The notes beneath the pieces are model-generated. The model had not been told where the DNA came from, searched no databases, and saw only the letters and a list, made by a program, of their open reading frames with translations. Positions 22,973-31,806 of a stretch of DNA of 64,000 bases are shown piece by piece; the first letter of the stretch is position 1; each line of letters opens with the position of its first letter. Source of the DNA: Citrobacter sp. Awk 4 (GTDB taxonomy: Bacteria; Pseudomonadota; Gammaproteobacteria; Enterobacterales; Enterobacteriaceae); the NCBI RefSeq assembly GCF_028069725.1, contig NZ_JANEWG010000003.1, positions 90,821 to 154,820 of the forward strand. The letters run 5' to 3'. Made by a program: the position numbers and the translations under genes.

Positions 22973-23979
22973 ATAGCGTACAACTCGCCCACGGAAGTGG
23001 CGGCCAGGCCATGCAGCAACTGATCAACAGTCTGTTTATGGAAGCATTTGCCAACCCGTGGCTGGCAGAACAAGAAGATCAGGCGCGTCTGGATCTGGCG
23101 CAATTAATGGCCGAAGGCGATCGTCTGGCCTTCTCGACCGACAGCTACGTCATTGACCCGTTATTTTTCCCCGGCGGCAACATTGGCAAACTGGCCATTT
23201 GCGGCACCGCGAACGACGTAGCGGTCAGCGGCGCAATCCCGCGTTATCTGTCTTGCGGTTTTATCCTTGAAGAAGGGTTGCCGATGGAGACGCTGAAAAC
23301 CGTGGTGAACAGTATGGCGGCAACGGCTCGCGAAGCGGGTATCGCCATTGTGACCGGCGACACCAAAGTCGTTCAGCGCGGCGCGGCAGACAAGCTGTTC
23401 ATCAACACCGCGGGAATGGGGGCCATTCCGGCCGATATTCACTGGGGCGCGCAAACCCTGACCCCTGGCGACGTTCTGCTGGTCAGCGGTACGCTGGGCG
23501 ATCATGGCGCGACTATTCTCAATCTGCGTGAACAACTGGGACTGGATGGCGAGCTGGTAAGCGACTGCGCCGTACTCACCCCACTGATTCAGACGTTACG
23601 CAATATTACCGGTGTGAAGGCGCTGCGTGATGCCACCCGTGGCGGCGTAAACGCGGTCACGCATGAGTTCGCTGCCGCCAGCGGTTACGGTATTGAGCTG
23701 TCTGAAACCACCCTCCCGGTAAAACCGGCGGTGCGTGGCGTGTGCGAACTGCTGGGACTGGATGCTCTTAACTTTGCCAACGAAGGTAAGCTGGTGATTG
23801 CCGTTGAACGTCAGGCGGCAGAACAGGTACTGGAAGCGCTCCGTTCACATCCTCTGGGACGTGATGCCGCGTTGATTGGTGAAGTGGTCGAGCGTAAAGG
23901 CGTTCGTCTCGCGGGTTTGTATGGCGTCAAACGTACCCTTGATTTGCCGCACTCCGAACCTCTGCCACGTATTTGCTGA
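22969..23979 (+). CDS. hypE: Hydrogenase maturation protein HypE
   Basis: HypE dehydrates the carbamoyl group received from HypF to thiocyanate on its C-terminal cysteine. The essential C-terminal PRIC is present. The AIR-synthase-like ATP fold is visible in AHGSGGQAMQQL, FSTDSYVIDPLFFPGG and GTANDVAVSGA. It has 336 residues. fhlA follows after 141 bases that include a BIME. Confidence 0.96.
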   Translation: MNSVQLAHGSGGQAMQQLINSLFMEAFANPWLAEQEDQARLDLAQLMAEGDRLAFSTDSYVIDPLFFPGGNIGKLAICGTANDVAVSGAIPRYLSCGFILEEGLPMETLKTVVNSMAATAREAGIAIVTGDTKVVQRGAADKLFINTAGMGAIPADIHWGAQTLTPGDVLLVSGTLGDHGATILNLREQLGLDGELVSDCAVLTPLIQTLRNITGVKALRDATRGGVNAVTHEFAAASGYGIELSETTLPVKPAVRGVCELLGLDALNFANEGKLVIAVERQAAEQVLEALRSHPLGRDAALIGEVVERKGVRLAGLYGVKRTLDLPHSEPLPRIC

Positions 23980-23985
23980 TGATAT

Positions 23986-24052
23986 TGCCCGGTAGCGCTA
24001 CGCTTACCGGGCCTATAGCCGTAGGCGGATAAGACGTAACCGCCATCCGGCA
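23986..24052. repeat. BIME element between hypE and fhlA
   Basis: A diverged REP (TGCCCGGTAGCGC...CTTACCGGGCC) faces a second unit (GTAGGCGGATAAG...CCATCCGGCA). It lies inside the hyp-fhlA unit. Confidence 0.85.
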
Positions 24053-24120
24053 GAAGCTTAAAAAGAATACCTATAATTCATGTACCTTGCCGCACTGCGG
24101 TACATTCCTGGAAAAGCAAC

Positions 24121-26202
24121 ATGTCGTATACACCGATGAGCGATCTCGGACAGCAAGGGTTGTTTGATATTACTCGTACATTATTGCAGCAGCCCGATCT
24201 GGCTTCTCTCAGTGAAGCGCTTTCCCAACTGGTCAGGCGTTCGGCCTTAGCCGACAGCGCGGCTATTGTGTTATGGCAGGCACAAACACAGCGCGCACGT
24301 TATTACGCGACGCGCGAAGAAAACAGTAAACCGATTGAATATGAAGACGAAACGGTGCTGGCGCACGGCCCGGTTCGCCGTATTCTGTCGCGTCCCGATG
24401 CATTGCACTGTAACTTCCATGAGTTTACGGAAACCTGGCCGCAGTTGGCTGCCTCCGGGTTATACGGTGAATTTGGCCACTATTGCCTGCTACCGCTGGC
24501 GGCAGACGGGCGTATTTTTGGCGGCTGCGAATTTATCCGCAAGGAAGACCGCCCCTGGAGCGAAAAAGAGTACCAACGCCTGCAAACCTTTACGCAGATT
24601 GTCTCGGTGGTTGCCGAGCAAATTCAGTGTCGGGTTTCGAACAACGTCGATTACGATTTGCTGTGCCGCGAACGCGATAACTTTCGTATTCTGGTGGCGA
24701 TCACCAATGCGGTGCTCTCGCGCCTCGACATTGACGAGCTGGTCAGCGAAGTGGCGAAAGAGATCCATTACTACTTCAACATTGACGCAATCAGCATTGT
24801 CCTGCGCAGTCATCACAAAAATAAACTGAATATCTGGTCTACCCATTATCTGGATAAAACACATCCCGCTCACCAGCAAAGTGAAGTGGATGAAGCAGGC
24901 ACCCTCACTGAGCGGGTGTTCAAAAGCAAAGAGATGTTGCTGATTAACCTGAACGAAAGGGATGCGCTTGCCCCTTACGAACGTATGCTGTTCGACACCT
25001 GGGGTAATCAATTACAGACGCTTTGTTTGCTGCCGCTGATGTCGGGTAACACCATGCTCGGCGTGCTGAAACTGGCGCAATGCGAAGAGAAAATCTTCAC
25101 CACCACCAACCTGAAACTGTTACGTCAAATCGCCGAACGCGTGGCGATTGCCGTCGATAACGCCCTCGCTTATCAGGAAATCCACCGCCTCAAGGAACGC
25201 CTGGTAGACGAAAACCTGGCGCTCACCGAACAACTGAATAATGTCGACAGTGATTTTGGCGAGATCATTGGCCGCAGCGAGGCGATGTACAACGTCCTCA
25301 AGCAGGTCGAAATGGTGGCGCAAAGCGACAGTACAGTCCTGATTCTGGGCGAAACCGGAACCGGTAAGGAACTGATCGCCCGAGCGATTCACAACCTGAG
25401 CGGGCGTAACACACGCCGGATGGTGAAAATGAATTGTGCCGCGATGCCTGCCGGACTGCTGGAAAGCGACCTGTTTGGCCATGAACGTGGCGCGTTCACG
25501 GGCGCCAGCACACAGCGTATCGGACGTTTTGAGCTGGCGGATAAAAGTTCGCTGTTTCTCGATGAAGTGGGCGACATGCCGCTGGAGTTGCAGCCCAAAC
25601 TGCTGCGCGTTCTCCAGGAGCAGGAGTTCGAACGCCTGGGCAGCAATAAGCTGATCCAGACCGATGTGCGACTGATCGCTGCCACCAACCGCGATCTGAA
25701 AAAAATGGTGGCCGATCGCGAGTTCCGCAACGATCTCTATTACCGACTGAATGTCTTCCCGATCCAACTGCCGCCGCTGCGCGAGCGTCCGGAAGATATT
25801 CCGCTACTGGTGAAAGCGTTCACCTTTAAAATCGCCCGTCGGATGGGACGTAACATCGACAGCATCCCCGCAGAAACGCTACGAACCCTGACCAATATGG
25901 AGTGGCCTGGTAACGTTCGCGAGCTGGAAAACGTGGTGGAGCGCGCCGTGCTGCTGACCCGGGGCAATGTGCTGCAACTCTCAATACCGGATGTGGGCAT
26001 ATTAACGCCAGCCACGCCGCCGGTCGCCACCGAAATCGCACAGGATGGCGAGGATGAATTTCAGTTGATTCTGCGCGTACTGAAAGAAACGAATGGCGTC
26101 GTGGCGGGGCCGAAAGGTGCAGCCCAACGTCTGGGGCTTAAGCGCACCACACTGCTTTCACGGATGAAGCGACTGGGTATTGATAAGGATGCGTTGGTGT
26201 AA
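24121..26202 (+). CDS. fhlA: Formate-sensing sigma-54 activator FhlA
   Basis: FhlA binds formate and activates the sigma-54 promoters of hyc, hyp, hydN and fdhF. It has a long N-terminal sensor of about 380 residues with two GAF-like regions, then an AAA+ domain with Walker [15 protein letters not shown] and LFLDEVGD, and a Fis-type helix-turn-helix ([20 protein letters not shown]) at the end. It has 693 residues, one more than E. coli. GGAAAAG precedes the ATG. Its likely targets are in this window: the two hyc/hyp promoters and the hydN palindrome. Confidence 0.96.
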   Translation: MSYTPMSDLGQQGLFDITRTLLQQPDLASLSEALSQLVRRSALADSAAIVLWQAQTQRARYYATREENSKPIEYEDETVLAHGPVRRILSRPDALHCNFHEFTETWPQLAASGLYGEFGHYCLLPLAADGRIFGGCEFIRKEDRPWSEKEYQRLQTFTQIVSVVAEQIQCRVSNNVDYDLLCRERDNFRILVAITNAVLSRLDIDELVSEVAKEIHYYFNIDAISIVLRSHHKNKLNIWSTHYLDKTHPAHQQSEVDEAGTLTERVFKSKEMLLINLNERDALAPYERMLFDTWGNQLQTLCLLPLMSGNTMLGVLKLAQCEEKIFTTTNLKLLRQIAERVAIAVDNALAYQEIHRLKERLVDENLALTEQLNNVDSDFGEIIGRSEAMYNVLKQVEMVAQSDSTVLILGETGTGKELIARAIHNLSGRNTRRMVKMNCAAMPAGLLESDLFGHERGAFTGASTQRIGRFELADKSSLFLDEVGDMPLELQPKLLRVLQEQEFERLGSNKLIQTDVRLIAATNRDLKKMVADREFRNDLYYRLNVFPIQLPPLRERPEDIPLLVKAFTFKIARRMGRNIDSIPAETLRTLTNMEWPGNVRELENVVERAVLLTRGNVLQLSIPDVGILTPATPPVATEIAQDGEDEFQLILRVLKETNGVVAGPKGAAQRLGLKRTTLLSRMKRLGIDKDALV

Positions 26203-26211
26203 ACGAAGCGT

Positions 26212-26293
26212 TGCCGGATGGCGGTGCAAGCACCTTATCCGGCCTACAGGTGGGATTTGTCCGTAGGCCTGATAAGCGCAGCGCCATCAGGCA
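26212..26293. repeat. BIME element between fhlA and ygbA
   Basis: A consensus REP (TGCCGGATGG...TTATCCGGCCTAC) faces a diverged one (GTAGGCCTGATAAGC...CCATCAGGCA) between two convergent genes. It is the rightmost REP I could see; none was noticed in the remaining 37 kb. Confidence 0.9.
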
Positions 26294-26301
26294 TTTCACA
26301 C

Positions 26302-26646
26302 TCACTTCTTACGCTGATATTTCTCTGGTAATTCCGGGACGGGACGTTTGTCGTCAATCAGATGACGCACGGTCAAAATCGGGTGACGCCAGAGCATTCT
26401 CGGCCCTGCCCAACGCATAATCTGCTTCATCTCTTCACGCTTTGCTGGCTGGTAACAGTGCACCGGACACTGTTTACAAGCCGGTTTTTCCTCACCAAAC
26501 ACACACTTGTCCAGCCGTTTTTGTGCATAGGCGAACAGCGCGGCGTAATGCCCCGGTTCATCTAACGCCTGTGGACACTGGCTCTCGTATAACGCGATCA
26601 TTTTTTTGATCGTCAGTTTTTCACGCGCGATTCGCTTGCCGGACAT
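26302..26646 (-). CDS. ygbA: YgbA, nitric oxide-responsive conserved protein
   Basis: YgbA is a small cytoplasmic protein of unresolved function that in E. coli is repressed by the nitric oxide sensor NsrR. The 114-residue protein has a cysteine-rich centre (CVFGEEKPACKQCPVHCYQP) consistent with metal or cluster binding, and a basic C-terminus. It converges on fhlA. An NsrR-like site lies just upstream. Confidence 0.88.
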   Translation of the reverse strand: MSGKRIAREKLTIKKMIALYESQCPQALDEPGHYAALFAYAQKRLDKCVFGEEKPACKQCPVHCYQPAKREEMKQIMRWAGPRMLWRHPILTVRHLIDDKRPVPELPEKYQRKK

Positions 26647-26663
26647 AGTGCCTCCACACCATT

Positions 26664-26686
26664 AAAGTGTATTTATTCTACAACTT
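26664..26686. promoter_or_regulatory. NsrR-like operator of ygbA
   Basis: AAAGTGTATTT, one base, then TTCTACAACTT compares with the NsrR consensus of AAGATGYATTT and its inverted partner: 9 of 11 bases fit in the first arm and 7 of 11 in the second. E. coli ygbA is a known NsrR target, and the site is 18 bases upstream of the gene. Confidence 0.65.
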
Positions 26687-26741
26687 ATTCCCCTTGCGGA
26701 CTACCACCCGAAGGTGACACATGCTTAGCCAGCTACACAAA

Positions 26742-26756
26742 TAAGAATTATTTTCA
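26742..26756. promoter_or_regulatory. Fur-box-like site upstream of sitA
   Basis: TAAGAATTATTTTCA fits the 7-1-7 Fur motif TGATAAT-N-ATTATCA at 11 of 14 positions. It lies about 80 bases before sitA. Enterobacterial sit operons are known to be Fur-controlled. Confidence 0.7.
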
Positions 26757-26779
26757 TTTAACTATGCCGTGTGCTATAT

Positions 26780-26799
26780 AACATAGCAAAGGCTATATT
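26780..26799. promoter_or_regulatory. MntR-box-like site upstream of sitA
   Basis: AACATAGCAAAGGCTATATT is an almost perfect inverted repeat and differs at one base from the AACATAGC-N4-GCTATGTT element bound by MntR in enterobacteria. It lies 36 bases before sitA and indicates manganese repression. Confidence 0.85.
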
Positions 26800-26835
26800 C
26801 GAAGAATAATTAACCACTTTTATATGAGGGATACT

Positions 26836-27753
26836 ATGCCGAACCTGCCTCGTTTGACGTCATTTTTCCTTGCTGGGGTCCTGGCGACGCTTACGCTGAC
26901 ACCCGCCTGGGCCACAGAGAAATTCAAGGTGGTAACCACCTTTACGGTCATTGCCGATATGGCAAAAAATGTGGCGGGCGACGCGGCGGACGTCAGTTCG
27001 ATAACCAAACCGGGGGCTGAAATTCATGAATATCAGCCCACCCCCGGTGACATCAAACGCGCGCAAGGCGCGCAGCTTATTCTCTCCAATGGCATGAACC
27101 TGGAGCTGTGGTTCGCTCGTTTTTACCAGCATCTTTCCGGCGTACCGGAAGTCACCGTCTCTGCGGGCGTGAAACCGATGGGCATTAGCGAAGGTCCGTA
27201 CAATGGCAAACCCAACCCGCACGCCTGGATGTCAGCAGAAAACGCACTCATTTATGTCGATAACATTCGCGATGCGCTGGTGAAGTACGATCCGCAAAAT
27301 GCGGCGATTTATCAAAAAAATGCCGAGAACTATAAAACGAAGATTCGCCAGACGCTTGATCCGTTGCGCGACAAACTGGCAACGCTTCCTGCCGATAAAC
27401 GCTGGCTGGTCACCAGCGAAGGCGCATTCTCCTACCTGGCGCGGGATAACAATCTCCGGGAGCTGTATCTGTGGCCGATCAATGCCGATCAACAAGGCAC
27501 ACCAAAACAGGTACGCAAAGTGATCGATGCGATCAGACAGCATCAGATCCCTACCATCTTCAGCGAAAGTACCGTCTCTGATAAACCTGCCCGCCAGGTC
27601 GCCCGTGAGTCTGGCGCGCACTACGGCGGTGTACTGTATGTCGATTCCCTGAGTGGTGCCGATGGCCCGGTACCGACCTATCTGGATTTACTGCGCGTCA
27701 CCACCGAAACCATCGTCAACGGCATCAATGACGGTCTGAGGAGTCAGAAATGA
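26836..27753 (+). CDS. sitA: Manganese/iron-binding protein SitA
   Basis: SitA is the periplasmic solute-binding component of a manganese and ferrous iron ABC transporter. It has a signal peptide (about 1-26, ending TPAWA), and the cluster A-1 metal ligands appear in [15 protein letters not shown] and [10 protein letters not shown], plus a glutamate in [10 protein letters not shown] chose the ATG at 26836, which follows GAGGGA at good spacing; the ATG at 26824 overlaps that site. sitB overlaps its end by 4 bases. Confidence 0.93.
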   Translation: MPNLPRLTSFFLAGVLATLTLTPAWATEKFKVVTTFTVIADMAKNVAGDAADVSSITKPGAEIHEYQPTPGDIKRAQGAQLILSNGMNLELWFARFYQHLSGVPEVTVSAGVKPMGISEGPYNGKPNPHAWMSAENALIYVDNIRDALVKYDPQNAAIYQKNAENYKTKIRQTLDPLRDKLATLPADKRWLVTSEGAFSYLARDNNLRELYLWPINADQQGTPKQVRKVIDAIRQHQIPTIFSESTVSDKPARQVARESGAHYGGVLYVDSLSGADGPVPTYLDLLRVTTETIVNGINDGLRSQK

Positions 27754-28565
27754 GCCACGCTGCCATTACCGCCAACCGTGTCACGGTGACGTATCGCAAC
27801 GGTCACACCGCGCTGCGGGACGCCACGTTTCAGATCCCCGGCGGCTCGATTGCCGCCCTGGTCGGCGTCAACGGCTCGGGGAAATCCACGCTGTTTAAGG
27901 CGCTGATGGGATTTGTACGCCTCGCTAATGGAGAGATCTCGATCCTGCAACAGTCGGTGAGCAAAGCGCTGAAGCAAAACCTGATCGCCTATGTCCCGCA
28001 GTCAGAAGAAGTGGACTGGTCATTTCCGGTGCTGGTGGAAGATGTCGTGATGATGGGGCGCTACGGCCACATGGGATGGTTGCGTCGTCCAAAAGCTCGC
28101 GACCACGCGTGTGTTGATGCCGCTCTCGCGCGCGTGGACATGCTGGAGTACCGCCATCGCCAGATAGGCGAACTCTCCGGCGGGCAAAAAAAGCGTGTTT
28201 TTCTTGCCAGAGCGATTGCGCAGGATGGTCAGGTGATCTTGCTGGACGAGCCCTTTACCGGCGTGGATGTGAAAACCGAAGCGCGAATCATCTCACTGTT
28301 ACGCGAACTGCGCGATGAGGGCCGCACCATGCTGGTGTCCACCCATAACCTGGGGTCGGTGACGGAGTTTTGTGATTACACGGTGATGATCAAAGGGACG
28401 GTGCTGGCGAGCGGCCCCACGGAAACCACCTTCACGGCTGAAAATCTCGAACTGGCGTTCAGCGGCGTCTTGCGCCACGTGGCGTTGAGTGGCAGAGAAG
28501 AGCACATCATTACCGATGATGAGCGCCCGTTTATCTCGCGCCGGGCCGCCAACGGAGGGGGTTAA
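27750..28565 (+). CDS. sitB: Manganese/iron ABC transporter ATPase SitB
   Basis: SitB powers metal import. It has Walker [10 protein letters not shown] (about residues 37-45), the ABC signature LSGGQKKR, Walker [13 protein letters not shown] and the switch histidine in MLVSTHNL. It has 271 residues and overlaps sitA by 4 bases. The next gene starts 2 bases later. Confidence 0.95.
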   Translation: MSHAAITANRVTVTYRNGHTALRDATFQIPGGSIAALVGVNGSGKSTLFKALMGFVRLANGEISILQQSVSKALKQNLIAYVPQSEEVDWSFPVLVEDVVMMGRYGHMGWLRRPKARDHACVDAALARVDMLEYRHRQIGELSGGQKKRVFLARAIAQDGQVILLDEPFTGVDVKTEARIISLLRELRDEGRTMLVSTHNLGSVTEFCDYTVMIKGTVLASGPTETTFTAENLELAFSGVLRHVALSGREEHIITDDERPFISRRAANGGG

Positions 28566-28567
28566 TC

Positions 28568-29428
28568 ATGAACTGGCTTGTGGAACCGTTTGGTTACCAG
28601 TACATGCTCAATGCGATGTGGGTGTCAGCAATGGTCGGCGGGCTGTGCGCTTTTCTCTCCTGCTATTTAATGCTCAAAGGCTGGTCGCTGATTGGCGATG
28701 CGCTCTCGCATTCTATCGTCCCCGGTGTGGCGGGGGCGTATATGCTGGGATTGCCCTTCTCACTCGGCGCGTTTCTCTCCGGGGGACTCGCCGCAGGCTG
28801 TATGCTGTTTCTCAACCAGCGGTCGCGTCTGAAAGAAGACGCTATTATTGGGCTGATCTTCTCGTCGTTCTTTGGCATTGGGCTGTTTATGGTTTCGCTC
28901 AATCCCATGTCCGTTAACATCCAGACCATTATTCTTGGCAACGTCCTGGCCATCGCACCAGAAGATATTCTGCAACTGGCGATTATTGGTGCCGTTTCGC
29001 TGACGATCCTCCTGTTGAAATGGAAAGATCTGATGGTGACCTTTTTCGATGAAAATCATGCCCGTTCCATTGGGCTCAATCCGGGTCGCTTAAAGTTATT
29101 GTTCTTTACGCTGCTCTCTGTCTCCACCGTCGCGGCACTGCAAACAGTCGGCGCATTTCTGGTTATCTGCCTGGTGGTGACGCCCGGCGCAACGGCCTGG
29201 CTGTTGACTGACCGCTTCCCGCGCCTGCTCGCCATCGCCGTGGCGATTGGCAGCCTGACCAGCTTTTTTGGCGCCTGGCTCAGCTATTGGCTGGATGGCG
29301 CAACGGGCGGCATTATCGTCGTTCTGCAAACCTTGCTGTTCCTGACCGCGTTTGTCTTCGCGCCGAAACATGGCCTGCTGGCAAACCGTCGCCGTGCGCG
29401 AATGAACAAGGAGTCCTCATGTTCTTAA
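28568..29428 (+). CDS. sitC: Manganese/iron ABC transporter permease SitC
   Basis: SitC is one of two membrane permeases of the Sit transporter. About eight hydrophobic segments are visible, with the family stretch GDALSHSIVPGVAGAYMLG near residues 38-56 and GLNPGRLK before the last half. It has 286 residues. Its end overlaps the sitD start by 10 bases. Confidence 0.94.
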   Translation: MNWLVEPFGYQYMLNAMWVSAMVGGLCAFLSCYLMLKGWSLIGDALSHSIVPGVAGAYMLGLPFSLGAFLSGGLAAGCMLFLNQRSRLKEDAIIGLIFSSFFGIGLFMVSLNPMSVNIQTIILGNVLAIAPEDILQLAIIGAVSLTILLLKWKDLMVTFFDENHARSIGLNPGRLKLLFFTLLSVSTVAALQTVGAFLVICLVVTPGATAWLLTDRFPRLLAIAVAIGSLTSFFGAWLSYWLDGATGGIIVVLQTLLFLTAFVFAPKHGLLANRRRARMNKESSCS

Positions 29429-30255
29429 CCACGCTGCTGGAACCCTTCCAGTTCGACTTTATGCTCAATGCGCTGGCCGTCTCCGCAATTGTCGCTGTGC
29501 CCTGCGCACTGCTCTCGGTATTTCTGGTGTTGAAAGGCTGGGCGCTGATGGGCGATGCGATGAGTCATGCGGTTTTTCCGGGGATTGTGCTGGCCTGGAT
29601 AGCCGGTATTCCACTGGCTATCGGCGCGTTCATCGCCGGATTACTGTGTGCCGTTGCGACGGGTTATCTCGACGACAACAGCCGTATTAAGCGCGACACC
29701 ATCATGGGGATTGTTTTTTCCGGTATGTTTGGCGCGGGGCTGGTGCTGTATGTCTCTATCCAGTCGGACGTTCATCTGGATCACATTCTGTTTGGCGACA
29801 TGCTGGGCGTTTCGCTGACCGATATTTTGCAAACTGCGCTGATTGCGCTGGGGATAGCGCTGGTTATCGGTATGAAATGGAAGGATTTATTGCTGCACGC
29901 GTTTGATCCGAATCAGGCCAGAGCCAGCGGTCTGAACACCACGTTGCTGCATTACGGGTTGCTGTGCATGATAGCCCTGACCATTGTCGCCACGCTAAAA
30001 TCGGTGGGTATTATTTTGTCGATATCTCTGCTGATTGCCCCAGGTGCAATAGCTATTTTACTCACCCGCCGTTTCGCCCACGCGCTGATACTGGCTACCG
30101 TGCTTTCGGTCATCACCTCATTTCTGGGCGTATATCTGTCGTTTTTTATCGACAGCGCCCCCGCCCCCACCATTGTCGTATTATTTACGGTGATCTTTGT
30201 CGTGGCATTTATATATACAACAATGCGAGACCGGCGCTCTGAAACTTATGGCTGA
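29419..30255 (+). CDS. sitD: Manganese/iron ABC transporter permease SitD
   Basis: SitD is the second permease and a paralogue of SitC: it has the matching GDAMSHAVFPGIVLAWIAG segment and about eight hydrophobic helices. The ATG at 29419, after AAGGAGTCC, gives 278 residues; the long upstream open frame is only the overlap with sitC. Last gene of the operon. Confidence 0.93.
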   Translation: MFLTTLLEPFQFDFMLNALAVSAIVAVPCALLSVFLVLKGWALMGDAMSHAVFPGIVLAWIAGIPLAIGAFIAGLLCAVATGYLDDNSRIKRDTIMGIVFSGMFGAGLVLYVSIQSDVHLDHILFGDMLGVSLTDILQTALIALGIALVIGMKWKDLLLHAFDPNQARASGLNTTLLHYGLLCMIALTIVATLKSVGIILSISLLIAPGAIAILLTRRFAHALILATVLSVITSFLGVYLSFFIDSAPAPTIVVLFTVIFVVAFIYTTMRDRRSETYG

Positions 30256-30269
30256 AGCATAGCTTTATC

Positions 30270-30316
30270 CAGGGTAATATCAGGTTGTTTATACATAAAA
30301 GGTCAATATTACCCTG
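30270..30316. terminator. Inverted repeat after sitD, possible terminator
   Basis: CAGGGTAATAT (30270-30280) is the exact complement of ATATTACCCTG (30306-30316), with a 25-base loop. A short T-run follows at 30324-30328, 7 bases beyond the stem. It ends the sit operon and faces the minus-strand membrane genes, so it could serve either direction. The long loop makes it an imperfect terminator. Confidence 0.45.
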
Positions 30317-30327
30317 ACTTAGCTTTT

Positions 30328-30453
30328 TCAATTATTCAGCGTCACCAGGATAATTTCAAGTCTGTGTTTATTTGCCTCGAAGTGGTCATCATGATGATTG
30401 CGGTATCTACTGCCCCACTCTGGATAGCGCCCGTTTTTTCCCGCGCTGATAAA
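30328..30453 (-). pseudogene. Orphan 41-codon reading frame, possible gene remnant
   Basis: A start-less minus-strand frame follows a stop at 30454-30456 and ends at 30328. It encodes a hydrophilic, histidine-rich peptide (containing GRYPEWGSRYRNHHDDHF, ending VTLNN). The composition looks like the C-terminus of a soluble protein, but I do not recognise the family. It lies just downstream of a small membrane gene in an array behind vgrG, so a decayed effector tip is possible. Chance cannot be excluded at this length. Confidence 0.25.
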
Positions 30454-30500
30454 CTACGGGAAAGCATAATAATTATTGGTGTTCATAAAACCTCTGCAAC

Positions 30501-30947
30501 TCAGACCGTACGGCCAAACCAAATACCATATAAAATTGGCAAACTACCTAACGACACAATAACTTTCGAAAATAGTAAAAAACCTGATCCATGTTTCGTC
30601 ACAAGAGATATTAGAAAATTATAATTCTTTTCAGTGTTATATTTTTTATGAAAAGTCATAATTCTCTCAAAAATAGTAACAATCATTACCACCGCAAATT
30701 TACAAGCCAGAATAGTTGTAAATGAAACCGCCAATGTGCTCGTAGCATGCTTAGCTGTGCTTACAGTGATGAATGGCCAGACTTTAAGTATCCCGCTAAC
30801 CATTACCACAACTAAAACTGTGCCAATGAGCAACATCAGATATTTTACAAAAAACACAACCCATTCTTTTTTAGTGAAGGAATCTTTACCGTTCCATATA
30901 TATGCAATGGTGGCGACCAAAAATATAACAAACCCAATCCAGCTCAT
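30501..30947 (-). CDS. Small membrane protein, paralogue of the next gene; candidate immunity protein
   Basis: I do not recognise this 148-residue protein by family. It has about four hydrophobic segments (roughly 3-18, 30-55, 68-98, 118-142) and basic loops. It is a clear paralogue of the gene at 31264-31713: both have IWxGKDxFxKKxW near the N-terminus, TAKxxxxxxxxS in the middle and a GSGxxL/GxLxxxKxxVSxGS segment near the end. The region is AT-rich compared with the T6SS core. Its place downstream of vgrG, duplicated and without a visible toxin, fits an orphan inner-membrane immunity protein. The start has GAG close upstream. Confidence 0.7.
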   Translation of the reverse strand: MSWIGFVIFLVATIAYIWNGKDSFTKKEWVVFFVKYLMLLIGTVLVVVMVSGILKVWPFITVSTAKHATSTLAVSFTTILACKFAVVMIVTIFERIMTFHKKYNTEKNYNFLISLVTKHGSGFLLFSKVIVSLGSLPILYGIWFGRTV

Positions 30948-31263
30948 ATTCTCAATCCCTGATAAAATTAATCACCAATTAAAAAAGCAACACACCAGGT
31001 AATAATTACCTCATCCCCGCCACCTGCCTCGACAGCAGTGATAATTCAGCCCATACAGTGATAGACCGCCCCCGAAAATTCATTATTTATTCAACAGACT
31101 TTATTGCATGAGGAAGAAAAATACTGTAATGCAACATCTCTTTATCTGGAGATGTGTAAAGACATTTGCAAAATTTTTCTCGAATCTCTTTCACCTGTTT
31201 TTTGTTCTGTTGAGGGTAACCGTATTTTTATCTAAATCCATGTCATCACCTCACTCATCACTC
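30948..31263. other. Gap between the two paralogous membrane genes
   Basis: This 316-base AT-rich stretch has no intact gene. It holds a short orphan frame at 31087-31227 described separately. I saw no convincing promoter, terminator or insertion-sequence end. Confidence 0.5.
31087..31227 (-). pseudogene. Orphan 46-codon reading frame, possible effector remnant
   Basis: A minus-strand frame opens after a stop at 31228-31230 and runs to TAA at 31087. It encodes a basic, soluble-looking peptide (KYGYPQQNKKQVKEIREKF at its start, PHAIKSVE at its end). In another frame an ATG at 31241-31243 begins MDLDKNTV, so a frameshift may separate the start from this segment. It lies between two paralogous membrane genes. 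I infer a possible decayed toxin tip; no family is recognised. Confidence 0.3.
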
Positions 31264-31713
31264 TTATTTAAGCCAGAGACCTGAAAACATAAGAAAACTC
31301 CCAACAGAAACTGAGCCCTTTACGATGAAAAGTAAGCCAGGAGCGACTTTTCCAGAAATGGAGGATAGTCTCTCATAGTTTGCCGGATTGTGAATTCTAT
31401 GGGCATCCATTATTCCAGAAAAAAGTGTGCAAAGTAGCACCACAACGACTTTCAACCCCCACATACACAGGAGTGACATTGAGAAAATAACAGAATACTG
31501 TTTGGCGGTTACGATTGAAAAAATTGAAAAAGATTGCGATAGCCATTTAAATGCAACGCTAATCACGACCGTCGCAATCAGTACGGCGACAAGCAGTATC
31601 CCCGTTGTGAGCCACTGTTTTTTTGAGAAGCAGTCTTTTCCGTCCCAGATAAAGACCAACGTCATAATTAAAAAAATCGTAAAGAAAAACCAATGCATGA
31701 CACTATTTTCCAT
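31264..31713 (-). CDS. Small membrane protein, candidate immunity protein
   Basis: An unrecognised 149-residue protein with about four hydrophobic segments, paralogous to the gene at 30501-30947 (shared IWDGKDCFSKKQW-type motif near residue 22, a TAKQYS segment and a similar length). It is the first gene after vgrG on the same strand, 93 bases downstream of its stop. The upstream start has a weak ribosome site; an in-frame ATG at 31698 has GGAAAA at better spacing. Membrane topology and position behind vgrG suggest protection against a membrane- or periplasm-acting effector, but no partner effector is intact here. Confidence 0.7.
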   Translation of the reverse strand: MENSVMHWFFFTIFLIMTLVFIWDGKDCFSKKQWLTTGILLVAVLIATVVISVAFKWLSQSFSIFSIVTAKQYSVIFSMSLLCMWGLKVVVVLLCTLFSGIMDAHRIHNPANYERLSSISGKVAPGLLFIVKGSVSVGSFLMFSGLWLK

Positions 31714-31736
31714 TAATACACTTTGATATCCGATAA

Positions 31737-31754
31737 GGTGCCTGTAAAGGCACC
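31737..31754 (-). terminator. Hairpin between vgrG and the membrane genes
   Basis: GGTGCC and GGCACC form a 6-bp stem with a 6-base loop. On the minus strand it is followed by TTATC, so a terminator would be weak; it may only attenuate read-through into the downstream genes. Confidence 0.4.
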
Positions 31755-31806
31755 GGGTAAAACGATTACTGCTTTCTAAAAAATAGCGTCAGCCCTGTGG
31801 GCACGC

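Noticed and set aside
30364..30624. 86-codon plus-strand frame near the sit terminator
   Set aside because: It overlaps the better-supported membrane gene on the minus strand, lacks a ribosome site and has no recognisable content.
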